DNA from: ZC4RG29 sp964521255
Lineage (GTDB): Bacteria; Bacteroidota; Bacteroidia; Cytophagales; Cyclobacteriaceae
Reading direction: 5' to 3'
DNA: 64,000 nt
Assembly: GCA_964521255.1 (NCBI GenBank)
Contig: CAZFRM010000008.1
Span: forward strand, 114,899 to 178,898
Position numbers and translations under genes: made by a program. Below, piece after piece: positions 34,625-41,892 of the stretch. How positions within the stretch are numbered: position 1 is the first letter of the stretch; every line of letters begins with the position of its first letter. Under the pieces are notes generated by a model. It saw only the letters and a program-made list of their open reading frames with translations, ran no database searches and was not told where the DNA came from.

Positions 34625-35818
34625 ATGGTAAGTGTATCGGAGGCCAGTAGAATTATCTTAAACAACCTGTACAGTCCTGGAACAATAACATGTCCGTTGA
34701 CCGAATCAGTTGGTAAAGTAATAGCTGAAACGATTACCGCCGACCGTGACTTCCCTCCTTTCGACCGGGTGATGATGGATGGTATTGGTGTTTCCTATGA
34801 GCAATTACTCAGCGGTCAGCGTGAATTCAACATTGAAGGTATACAACCTGCTGGCGTTCCTCAAAAAAAACTAAATATTAAAACCAACTGCCTGGAGGTA
34901 ATGACGGGAGCAATAGTTCCTGAAGGTATAGACACTGTGATCCGTTATGAAGATGTTGAGATTGCAAATGGAAAAGCTCATGTTTCAATCGATGCGTTTA
35001 AACTTTTCCAAAACATTCATGCAAGAGGAATCGATGTAAAGGAGAACAACAAATTGATAGCACCTGGCCAGATTCTTTCCGCTGCAGAGGTGGCATTGCT
35101 GGCATCTGTTGGTAAATCAGAAGTGAAGGTAAAATCCACTCCGGGAATAAGTATTATTTCTACAGGCGATGAACTGGTTGATGTTAACGCAGTACCTGAA
35201 CTTCACCAGATAAGAAGATCAAATAGTTATGCGTTACATGCAGCGCTATATGAAATGGGAATCACAGCCTCATTACATCATGTTATCGATCGTGAGATTG
35301 AAATTGAAAATTCACTTAAAGAAATATTAAAAACTTCTGATGCAATTATCCTCTCCGGTGGTGTTTCAAAAGGGAAATTTGATTTCGTTCCAAAGGTTTT
35401 GGAAAAGCTCGGTGTAAAAAAACTTTTTCACCAGGTAAGCCAGCGACCGGGAAAACCTTTTTGGTTTGGAACTTCAAATGACAGCAAGGTTGTATTCGCT
35501 CTTCCAGGAAATCCTGTATCAACTTTCATGTGTTATTACCGATTCATACAACCCTGGTTAATGAAAAGTCTTGGCACGAGTCACTCATCGCCAACCGCAA
35601 TACTTGCGAAAGACTTTACCTTTCAACCGCCACTCACTTATTTTTTACAAGTGAAAATAAAAGTTGAAGATGGCAGACTCATGGCTTATCCTGTAATCGG
35701 AGGAGGTTCCGGTGATTTTGCCAATCTCGGTGATGTAGATGGATTTCTTGAATTGCCGTTGGAGTGCTCTGAATTTAAGGCGGGTGAAGTTTTTCCTTTT
35801 GTCGGGTTCAGGCATTGA
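34625..35818 (+). CDS. moeA: Molybdopterin molybdotransferase MoeA
   Basis: 397-residue enzyme inserting molybdate into adenylylated molybdopterin. Domain order is normal: MVSVSEASRIIL start, linker region with FPPFDRVMMDGIGVSY, the MogA-like domain with STGDELVD and LSGGVSKGKFDFVP, then the metal-site GNPVSTFMCY and the C-terminal beta domain ending SEFKAGEVFPFVGF. The usual adenylyl-transfer partner MogA/MoaB is not in the window. A perfect hairpin begins inside the stop codon. Confidence 0.95.
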   Translation: MVSVSEASRIILNNLYSPGTITCPLTESVGKVIAETITADRDFPPFDRVMMDGIGVSYEQLLSGQREFNIEGIQPAGVPQKKLNIKTNCLEVMTGAIVPEGIDTVIRYEDVEIANGKAHVSIDAFKLFQNIHARGIDVKENNKLIAPGQILSAAEVALLASVGKSEVKVKSTPGISIISTGDELVDVNAVPELHQIRRSNSYALHAALYEMGITASLHHVIDREIEIENSLKEILKTSDAIILSGGVSKGKFDFVPKVLEKLGVKKLFHQVSQRPGKPFWFGTSNDSKVVFALPGNPVSTFMCYYRFIQPWLMKSLGTSHSSPTAILAKDFTFQPPLTYFLQVKIKVEDGRLMAYPVIGGGSGDFANLGDVDGFLELPLECSEFKAGEVFPFVGFRH

Positions 35819-35850
35819 ATCCAATAATATTATGATATTATTGGATTCAA
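35815..35850 (+). terminator. Perfect 16-bp hairpin after moeA, terminator-like
   Basis: TTGAATCCAATAATAT pairs perfectly with ATATTATTGGATTCAA across a TATG loop. The stem is AT-rich and not followed by a clean T-run; a second imperfect AATCCAAAA/TTTTGGATT hairpin follows at about 35849-35880. It overlaps the moeA stop at 35816-35818. Confidence 0.6.
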
Positions 35851-35980
35851 ATCCAAAATGATTATAATATTTTTGGATTTTGCTAATTGTCCTTCACAGT
35901 TCTGGTCAGCATATAATTCTCTACCAAATTGGGCCAGCTTTCGTCGATTTCCCCCATTTCCAATAATTCCTTTTTACGAT

Positions 35981-35988
35981 TAAATTTG
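35981..35988 (+). promoter_or_regulatory. -7 box of the ffh promoter
   Basis: TAAATTTG fits TAnnTTTG exactly and is 26 bp from the ATG. A partial -33 element, TTTCC near 35957-35961, lies about 20 bases upstream. Confidence 0.5.
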
Positions 35989-36013
35989 CACCCTTAACAA
36001 AAGAAAATCCATC

Positions 36014-37345
36014 ATGTTCGATAGTTTAAGTTATAAGCTGGAAAAAGCCTTTCAAAACCTTAAGGGCCAGGGAAGAATTACGGAGGTAAACGTTGCCACC
36101 ACTATTAAAGAAATTCGAAAGGCGCTTATTGATGCTGACGTAAATTATAAAGTAGCCAAAGAAGTCACCGATGAAATAAAAGAGAAAGCCCTCGGTCAGG
36201 ATGTACTCACGGCAATCTCACCAGGTCAATTGTTGACAAAAATCACCAACGATGAACTCACCCATTTGATGGGAGGGGAAAGTGTTGATATTAAAATTGA
36301 AGGTAATCCTTCCGTTATTCTTATTGCCGGTCTCCAGGGTTCGGGTAAAACAACGTTCTCTGGAAAGCTGGCGAATTACCTTAAAAAACAGGGACGATCT
36401 GTTTTGCTGGTGGCTTGTGATATTTACCGTCCCGCTGCTATTGATCAATTGAAAGTTCTCGGCGAACAGGTAGGTGTGGAAGTTTATGCGGAACCTGAAA
36501 ATAAAGACGCTGTTAAAATTGCGAGTGCAGCCCTGGATCACGCCAGGAAAAATAATCATCGCGTAGTCATCGTAGATACTGCCGGCCGATTGGCGGTTGA
36601 TGAGGAGATGATGAATGAAATTTCTCGACTTAAAGAATTCCTGAAACCTGCAGAAACTCTTTTTGTTGTCGATTCAATGACTGGTCAGGACGCCGTGAAC
36701 ACTGCAAAAGCATTCAATGAGCGTCTTGATTTCAATGGAGTTGTCCTTACGAAACTCGATGGAGACACACGTGGTGGCGCGGCTCTTTCCATACGTCGTG
36801 TGGTTGAGAAGCCCATTAAGTTTGTCAGCACGGGTGAAAAAATGGATGCCCTTGACCGCTTCTATCCTGACCGGATGGCGAGTCGTATTCTTGGAATGGG
36901 TGATGTTGTTACCCTCGTTGAAAAAGCCCAGGAAGCTTTCGATGAAGAAGAGGCGAAGCGATTGAATCGCAAGATTCGAAAAAATCAATTTGACTTTAAC
37001 GACTTCCTCTCTCAGCTTGAGCAGGTAAAGAAGATGGGAAATATGAAAGACTTGTTAGGCATGATCCCGGGGATGGGCAAAGCGCTAAAGGGTGTTGATA
37101 TTGATGACAATTCTTTTAAACCCATTGAAGCAATTATCCGGTCAATGACCCTGCACGAGCGTGAGAATCCGGATATTATTAATGGCAGTCGCAAAAACAG
37201 AATCGCAACTGGCAGTGGCACATCTGTTCCAGAAGTAAATCAATTACTTAAGCAATTTCAGGATATGAGAAAACTTATGAAGACCATGAACAAAATGGGA
37301 GGCGGAAAGCGCGCGCTGTCAGCCATGAATCCTTTTGGCCGCTAA
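36014..37345 (+). CDS. ffh: Signal recognition particle protein Ffh
   Basis: 443-residue SRP54-type GTPase that binds 4.5S RNA and signal sequences and delivers ribosomes to the membrane. The G domain has GLQGSGKTT at 106-114, the DTAGRLAVD motif near 180-190 and TKLDGDTRGGAA; the M domain runs from about 300 with MLGMIPGMGKALKG-like GMIPGMGK and SMTLHERENPDIINGSRKNR, including the methionine-rich signal groove. Length is standard. It is preceded by a -7 box and followed by a strong terminator. Confidence 0.97.
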   Translation: MFDSLSYKLEKAFQNLKGQGRITEVNVATTIKEIRKALIDADVNYKVAKEVTDEIKEKALGQDVLTAISPGQLLTKITNDELTHLMGGESVDIKIEGNPSVILIAGLQGSGKTTFSGKLANYLKKQGRSVLLVACDIYRPAAIDQLKVLGEQVGVEVYAEPENKDAVKIASAALDHARKNNHRVVIVDTAGRLAVDEEMMNEISRLKEFLKPAETLFVVDSMTGQDAVNTAKAFNERLDFNGVVLTKLDGDTRGGAALSIRRVVEKPIKFVSTGEKMDALDRFYPDRMASRILGMGDVVTLVEKAQEAFDEEEAKRLNRKIRKNQFDFNDFLSQLEQVKKMGNMKDLLGMIPGMGKALKGVDIDDNSFKPIEAIIRSMTLHERENPDIINGSRKNRIATGSGTSVPEVNQLLKQFQDMRKLMKTMNKMGGGKRALSAMNPFGR

Positions 37346-37444
37346 TTCAAATACCCTACCTGAAAAAAAAATTAGATTTTGAAAACTTCATGGTAGGTTA
37401 ATTCGTTATTCAATTGGTTTACAGGTAAAAATGAACCATATGTC

Positions 37445-37475
37445 AAAAATGCCCTGATTATGTCAGGGCATTTTT
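37445..37475 (+). terminator. Intrinsic terminator of ffh
   Basis: Perfect 13-bp stem AAAAATGCCCTGA / TCAGGGCATTTTT with a five-base loop TTATG, ending in a T-run; about 100 bp after the ffh stop. Confidence 0.92.
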
Positions 37476-37521
37476 ATATACTAGCTGTCAGTTTTAGATT
37501 TACATTAACCCAATCATTGAT

Positions 37522-38028
37522 ATGAAAAATTCATTGTACCTTATTCTACTCGCGTTATTGGTTTTTAGTTCTGGCTATGCACAGGATAAAAAACCTTTGA
37601 GTCCTGAAGAAACTGTAACCGGTAAAATCGACGGTGGCGATGTAACCGTTGTGTATTGCCAACCTTCAGCCCGTGGCCGGAAAATTATGGGTGGCCTGGT
37701 TCCTTATGGAGAAGTGTGGAGAACGGGAGCAAATGCAGCTACCACGATTGAGTTTGCCAAACCTGTAAAGGTTGAGGGAAAAGATTTACCCGCAGGAAAA
37801 TACGAGATATTTACTATACCGGGTGAAACCGAATGGACAATCATATTTCAAAAAGCAGGCAAGCAGTGGGGACACTATAGCTACAAAAAGGAAAATGATG
37901 TATTGCGCGTAACAACCAAGTCACAGAAAACTCCGGCGTTTGTTGAAACATTCACCATTGATCTTGATAAAAATGCAGTGAATATGAAATGGGAAAATAC
38001 TTTGGTTTCCTTCGCAGTGAAATCGTAA
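37522..38028 (+). CDS. DUF2911 family exported protein
   Basis: 168-residue secreted protein; the signal peptide MKNSLYLILLALLVFSSGYAQ ends in the usual AQ, though its first residues are broken here by the text limit. The mature domain matches DUF2911: VTVVYCQPSARGRKIMGGL, PYGEVWRTGANAATTIEFAK and DLPAGKYEIFTIPGETEWTI are family landmarks. Function is unknown; the family is abundant in Bacteroidetes. It is monocistronic, with a terminator on each side. Confidence 0.88.
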   Translation: MKNSLYLILLALLVFSSGYAQDKKPLSPEETVTGKIDGGDVTVVYCQPSARGRKIMGGLVPYGEVWRTGANAATTIEFAKPVKVEGKDLPAGKYEIFTIPGETEWTIIFQKAGKQWGHYSYKKENDVLRVTTKSQKTPAFVETFTIDLDKNAVNMKWENTLVSFAVKS

Positions 38029-38061
38029 GGCGTACATTAATTTTTTGTAAATTTTAATAAG

Positions 38062-38092
38062 AAAACCGGATGAGTTGTTCTCCGGTTTTTTT
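38062..38092 (+). terminator. Intrinsic terminator of the DUF2911 gene
   Basis: AAAACCGGA / TCCGGTTTT stem of nine base pairs with a ten-base loop and a TTTTTTT tail, about 35 bp after the stop. Confidence 0.88.
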
Positions 38093-38126
38093 ATTTTCCT
38101 CATCTTGCCATCCAAAGATCAAATAT

Positions 38127-38576
38127 ATGTATGTGCTGGGCCGTCATGACCGTGTAGATCTTCCTGAATTGGGTTTATCAAATATTCATGCGAAAGTTGA
38201 CACCGGAGCTTACTCCTGCTGCCTTCATTGTCACTATGCAAAAATAGTAGAGGGTCGCCTGGAATTTGTTTTGTTTGATGAAGAGCACCCCGAATTTACC
38301 GGGATGAAATTCACATTTGATAAATTTGAGGAACGCGATATTAAAAACTCTTTTGGTGAAAAAGAACGCCGCTTTGTTATTAAGACTTCCATAAAACTTT
38401 TTGAAGAAGAGTTTATTACAACCTTCTCCTTAAGCAATCGTGGATCATTGAAATTTCCTGTGCTCGTTGGCAGAAAACTTCTCCGTAATCATTTCCTCAT
38501 TGACGTTAGCAAAAAAAATCAGTCCTTCATGAATAAGCGTAGAAAAGAACGCTCCTGGCAAAGAAGTCAGTTATAA
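38127..38576 (+). CDS. RimB-like retropepsin-type zinc protease (ATP-dependent zinc protease family)
   Basis: 149-residue protein of the Zn_protease/RimB family. The DTGA motif at 25-28 in HAKVDTGAYSCCLHC places it with retropepsin-like aspartic proteases, and VLVGRKLLRNHFLIDV matches the family C-terminus. In Pseudomonas such a protein (RimB) acts with RimK on glutamate tails of ribosomal protein S6; here it lies 17 bp before rimK, supporting the same job. A longer frame from 38070 includes the terminator hairpin and is rejected; the ATG at 38127 gives MYVLGRHDRVDLPELGL, the standard beginning. Confidence 0.85.
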   Translation: MYVLGRHDRVDLPELGLSNIHAKVDTGAYSCCLHCHYAKIVEGRLEFVLFDEEHPEFTGMKFTFDKFEERDIKNSFGEKERRFVIKTSIKLFEEEFITTFSLSNRGSLKFPVLVGRKLLRNHFLIDVSKKNQSFMNKRRKERSWQRSQL

Positions 38577-38593
38577 TCGCAACAACTATTGTT

Positions 38594-39502
38594 ATGAACA
38601 TTGCTATCCTCTCGCGTAATACAAAATTGTATTCAACAAAAAGACTTAAGGAAGCCGGTGAAAAAAGAGGGCACAATGTTGAGATCATCGATCACATGAA
38701 GTGCGTCCTCTACATAGAGAAGAAAAGCCCAATGGTACTATATCATGGACGAAAGCTCGATTACTTTGATGCTGTAATTCCCCGTATTGGCGCGTCTGTA
38801 ACATTTTATGGTGCCGCTGTTGTTCGCCAATTCGAAATGATGAAAGTTTTTACGGCGATTGAATCCCAGGCGTTGATTCGCTCACGCGACAAGCTGAGAA
38901 GTTTACAGGTGCTTTCAAGAGCAGGAATTGGTTTACCCAAGACAATCTTCATGGATTACTCCCGCGATACGGAAGGCTTGGTAGAGGCAGTGGGCGGTGC
39001 ACCTGTTGTGATTAAACTATTGGAAGGAACACAAGGGCTAGGTGTAGTACTCGCCGAAAACAAGAAAGCTGCTAAGTCAGTAATCGAAGCTTTTCATGGT
39101 GTAAAGACACGCATTATTGTTCAGGAGTTTATTAAAGAAGCCAAAGGCGCCGATCTCCGGGCATTTGTTGTGGATGGTGAGGTAGTGAGTGCCATGAAAC
39201 GCCAGGCAAAAGACGGAGAATTCAGAAGCAACCTGCATCGCGGTGGAACAGCAACCATTATCAAACTGGATCGCCATGAAAAACATACGGCCATCGCGGC
39301 GGCGAAAAAAATGGGATTGGGAATTGCCGGTGTCGATCTGTTGCCGTCCAAACGCGGCCCATTGGTTATGGAGGTGAACTCCTCTCCCGGACTTGAAGGT
39401 ATTGAAACAGCCACTAAGATAGACATAGCCTCAAAAATCATTCAATACCTTGAGAAAAACGCTGTGAAGAAAAAGGTCCAAAAAGATAAGGTGAATGCTT
39501 AG
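38594..39502 (+). CDS. rimK: RimK-type glutamate ligase (ribosomal protein S6 modification)
   Basis: 302-residue ATP-grasp ligase that adds glutamate residues to the C-terminus of ribosomal protein S6. The preATP-grasp domain begins MNIAILSRNTKLYSTKRL; ATP-grasp elements include TPVVIKLLEGTQGLGVVLAE-type sequence (here PVVIKLLEGTQGLGVVLAEN), VQEFIKEAKGADLRAFVVDG and VMEVNSSPGLEGIE, where Asn binds magnesium. It follows the RimB-like gene and precedes, after a long repeat spacer, an AstE-like deacylase. A ~16-residue Lys-rich tail follows the domain. Confidence 0.93.
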   Translation: MNIAILSRNTKLYSTKRLKEAGEKRGHNVEIIDHMKCVLYIEKKSPMVLYHGRKLDYFDAVIPRIGASVTFYGAAVVRQFEMMKVFTAIESQALIRSRDKLRSLQVLSRAGIGLPKTIFMDYSRDTEGLVEAVGGAPVVIKLLEGTQGLGVVLAENKKAAKSVIEAFHGVKTRIIVQEFIKEAKGADLRAFVVDGEVVSAMKRQAKDGEFRSNLHRGGTATIIKLDRHEKHTAIAAAKKMGLGIAGVDLLPSKRGPLVMEVNSSPGLEGIETATKIDIASKIIQYLEKNAVKKKVQKDKVNA

Positions 39503-39663
39503 GCAGGGAAATCCCCGGGAGTAAAAGCATACTCTCATCGTTAGCACGCCCGGCGACTGAAGTTTCTCCTTCGAAGAGTGTATTCTTTCGATACGATTTT
39601 CCTAACCATTTGGGGATCCCCTACCGGCAGGCAGGTTCGTACACTGCATGTCGCGCATAGCCC

Positions 39664-39762
39664 CTACCAATGACAAGAAATTTAATTGTTTGAAGTGTAT
39701 CGTTTTCCACCCCCTCCCCCCGCCAGCGGGGGACAAGTGTGTGCATGTGAATGAGTGTGTGG
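39664..39762. repeat. ~100-bp dispersed repeat, copy 1 (inverted copy at 49656-49756)
   Basis: Runs from CTACCAATGACAAG through the C/G-rich hairpin CCCCGCCAGCGGGG to GTGTGTGCATGTGAATGAG. Position 49656-49756 contains the same sequence in reverse orientation with few changes. Confidence 0.85.
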
Positions 39763-39818
39763 CTTCGAAGGTTTCCTGGTGTATGTATTCTTCATCACAG
39801 GACTAAGTCTCCATCGAT

Positions 39819-39877
39819 CCCTTTAATTCCCTAAAGGGATCAGTCGCGCGGTGTTCCCTTTAGGGATTAAGGGCGTG
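39819..39877. repeat. CCCTAAAGGG palindrome, copy 1
   Basis: TTCCCTAAAGGGAT and CCCTTTAGGGAT flank a CGCGCG core, ending in AAGGGCGTGC. The same layout recurs at 41789-41849. Confidence 0.8.
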
Positions 39878-39980
39878 CGCTGGCAAACGGTACATTCAAC
39901 AATTAAGAAACTTGTCTTTGGTTGTTTCAAAACCATTGTTCATGCAAAGAAAATGCAAAAGGGTTAAGAGCAGAATGATT

Positions 39981-40022
39981 TTTGCGGTCTTTGCGAAAAA
40001 ATCTAGCGCGCTTTGCGTGAAA
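39981..40022. repeat. TTTGCGGTCTTTGCG repeat (partner at 15407-15448)
   Basis: Reverse complement of 15407-15448 with a few substitutions, including the shared AGCGCGC core. Confidence 0.75.
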
Positions 40023-40024
40023 TT

Positions 40025-40072
40025 GTCATTAGTAGTTTCAAAAACCTTCAGCTTAAAAAGTTGAAATGACAA
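40025..40072. repeat. GTCATTAGTAGTTTCAAAA repeat (partner at 49604-49650)
   Basis: Reads GTCATTAGTAGTTTC then CTTCAGCTTAAAAAGTTG, ending ATGACAA; 49604-49650 repeats it in the same orientation. In the arginine cluster it directly adjoins the inverted copy of the 39664 block. Confidence 0.8.
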
Positions 40073-40148
40073 TTGCCGGAGTTCCAGGTTTAAAGTTTAA
40101 GGTCGATATTGTAACTTTAAACATTAAACCTTAAACCACTCCTTGCGG

Positions 40149-41117
40149 ATGAGACATATTATAATTGCAGGTAATGAAATCCATCCGGGAGAAACGAAAG
40201 AAATTAAGATCAATATTGCACGTCTTCCTTCCCACACACAAATCGATACACCAATATTTGTTTCACGAGGCTATGAAGATGGGCCAGTCTTGGCGCTAAC
40301 GGCCGGTATGCATGGTGATGAGATCAATGGGATGGAAATTGTAAGAAGGATTCTTGACGCCGGACTCAACCGTCCAAAGAGAGGAGCTGTGATTTGCATG
40401 CCCATAGTAAACATCTATGGCTTCCTGAACTATTCCCGCGATGTGCCCGACGGCAAGGATATCAACCGGTCCTTTCCCGGCCATAAAAATGGCTCACTGG
40501 CAAGTCGTGTAGCCTACCATTTGATGCGCGAGGTGATTCCTCTCATTGACTATGGAATTGACTTTCATACCGGCGGTGCGATGCGCGCCAACTATCCTCA
40601 GGTAAGGGCCGTTCTTCGCGATGAAAAAAATATGGAACTTGCAAAGGCCTTCGCTGCACCTTTTACACTTGATACTCCTTTCCGCCCAAATTCACTTCGA
40701 AAAGAAGCGGCAAAACATGGCAAGAATATTATTGTTTATGAAGGTGGGGAGTCACTTCGTTTTGATAGTCATGCCATTGAAGAAGGTATTGCGGGCACAT
40801 TGCGATTAATGAAACACCTGAATATGATCGACTGGTCATCTGATCCGAAGGAAAAGAACAAAGTTATATGGAGTTCAACCTGGATACGAGCCAAACATGC
40901 AGGGTTGTTTCAATCAAGTGTATTATGCGGTCAACCGATTCATAAAGGAGAATGGGTCGGTACCGTTACTGATCCTTTTGGCGATTTTAAAGAACAGGTT
41001 GTTGCTCCTGAAACTGGTTACGTCATCGGACTTAATAACATTCCTGTGATCAATGCCGGTGATGCACTAATGCATGTGGGGATGGATAATTTTTGCAGAC
41101 TGGAGAACCCCCAATAA
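40149..41117 (+). CDS. AstE/AspA-type deacylase (succinylglutamate desuccinylase / aspartoacylase family)
   Basis: 322-residue zinc enzyme of the M14-related AstE/AspA family. Zinc ligands are His55 and Glu58 in TAGMHGDEING and His140 in IDFHTGGAMR. The SFPGHKNGSLASR and VYEGGESLRFD stretches and the C-terminal beta domain (APETGYVIGLNNIPVINAGD) are as in the family. The usual substrate is an N-acylated amino acid. Genes of this family often lie beside rimK and the RimB-like protease, so a role in cleaving glutamyl or N-acyl-glutamyl products is possible, not shown. The start is the ATG at 40149; a TTG two codons earlier is less likely. Its TAA begins a TTTAAGG stutter. Confidence 0.85.
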   Translation: MRHIIIAGNEIHPGETKEIKINIARLPSHTQIDTPIFVSRGYEDGPVLALTAGMHGDEINGMEIVRRILDAGLNRPKRGAVICMPIVNIYGFLNYSRDVPDGKDINRSFPGHKNGSLASRVAYHLMREVIPLIDYGIDFHTGGAMRANYPQVRAVLRDEKNMELAKAFAAPFTLDTPFRPNSLRKEAAKHGKNIIVYEGGESLRFDSHAIEEGIAGTLRLMKHLNMIDWSSDPKEKNKVIWSSTWIRAKHAGLFQSSVLCGQPIHKGEWVGTVTDPFGDFKEQVVAPETGYVIGLNNIPVINAGDALMHVGMDNFCRLENPQ

Positions 41118-41181
41118 GTTTAAGGTTTAAAAGTTAGTGCACTCAACTTTAAACTTTGAACCTTAACCTTAAACTTTTGCC
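41118..41181. repeat. TTTAAGG/AAACTTTAA stutter
   Basis: Spacer of imperfect AGTTTAAGGTTTAA and CTTTAAACTTTGAACC units between the AstE-like gene and dedA; the stop TAA of the former begins it. Confidence 0.7.
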
Positions 41182-41751
41182 ATGGAAGAGTTCCTTGATA
41201 AATATGGATACTTCGCGCTGTTGATTGGAACTTTCTTTGAAGGAGAAACCGCTATTCTTGTTGCATCATCACTCTCACATACCGGCTTGTTTGAAATTCC
41301 TTATACTGTATTGTTTGGATTTGCAGGTTCGTTTATAAGCGATTGGATTTATTACCTGATTGGAAGATTGAATGGAAAATATTTTATTGAGCACCGGCCA
41401 AAGCTTAAAAAAAGAATTGAGCCCGTTACTAAATTTTTTCATCATCACAAGATACAGATACTTTTTTCATACCGGTTTCTATATGGATTCAGAATAATCA
41501 TTCCATTGATTATTGGTATGAGTGGTATTCGCCCGCTTCAATACCTTGGCTATAGTGTTGTAGCCGGGCTGCTCTGGGCAACAGTAATAAGCACGACTGG
41601 CTACTACATCGGTAAATTTTTGAACCTTAAAACAGAAGTATTCGAACAAAACATTCTGTTCATCGTTTTGGGCTTTGCACTTTTTGGCTTTCTTGTTGGA
41701 TACCTGGTGAGGCGTTTTGCACAGAAAGAAATGGATATTCAAACGCCTTAG
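41182..41751 (+). CDS. DedA family membrane protein
   Basis: 189-residue polytopic membrane protein. GYFALLIGTFFEGETAILVA is the family's first re-entrant motif, and FSYRFLYGFRIIIPLIIGMSG matches the conserved F-x-x-R-F-x-P-x-x-R region, where Arg residues are needed for function. DedA proteins are thought to move lipids or protect the membrane potential. It follows the AstE-like gene with a 64-bp spacer in the same direction; no functional link is evident. Confidence 0.9.
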   Translation: MEEFLDKYGYFALLIGTFFEGETAILVASSLSHTGLFEIPYTVLFGFAGSFISDWIYYLIGRLNGKYFIEHRPKLKKRIEPVTKFFHHHKIQILFSYRFLYGFRIIIPLIIGMSGIRPLQYLGYSVVAGLLWATVISTTGYYIGKFLNLKTEVFEQNILFIVLGFALFGFLVGYLVRRFAQKEMDIQTP

Positions 41752-41788
41752 TGTTAAGTCAATGTCATTAAGTTAAGCGCACCACTCG

Positions 41789-41849
41789 CCCTCTAACTCC
41801 CTAAAGGGAGAACCACAGCGCGCTGGCCCTTTAGGGATACAGGGCGTGC
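41789..41849. repeat. CCCTAAAGGG palindrome, copy 2
   Basis: CTCCCTAAAGGGAG and CCCTTTAGGGAT around AGCGCGCT, followed by CAGGGCGTGC. Matches 39819-39877 in layout. Lies between two converging genes, where it could also serve as a bidirectional terminator. Confidence 0.75.
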
Positions 41850-41892
41850 AATGGTTGTATTCCCTTAACTTAATAGCATTGAGTATTAAGTA

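Larger units (their letters stand above)
39503..40148. other. Gene-free repeat-rich interval between rimK and the AstE-like gene
   Basis: About 645 bp without coding sequence. It contains, in order, the accacccc-type dispersed block at 39664-39762, a CCCTAAAGGG palindrome at 39819-39877, the TTTGCGAAAA repeat at 39981-40022, a GTCATTAGTAG block at 40025-40072 and a TTTAAACTT stutter at 40084-40140. Confidence 0.8.

Noticed and set aside
34024..34650. 208-codon plus-strand frame opposite moaC
   Set aside because: Antisense shadow of moaC; its codons mirror the conserved minus-strand protein.
38070..38126. Longer N-terminus for the RimB-like protein
   Set aside because: The extra 19 codons are the DUF2911 terminator hairpin; the ATG at 38127 fits the family.
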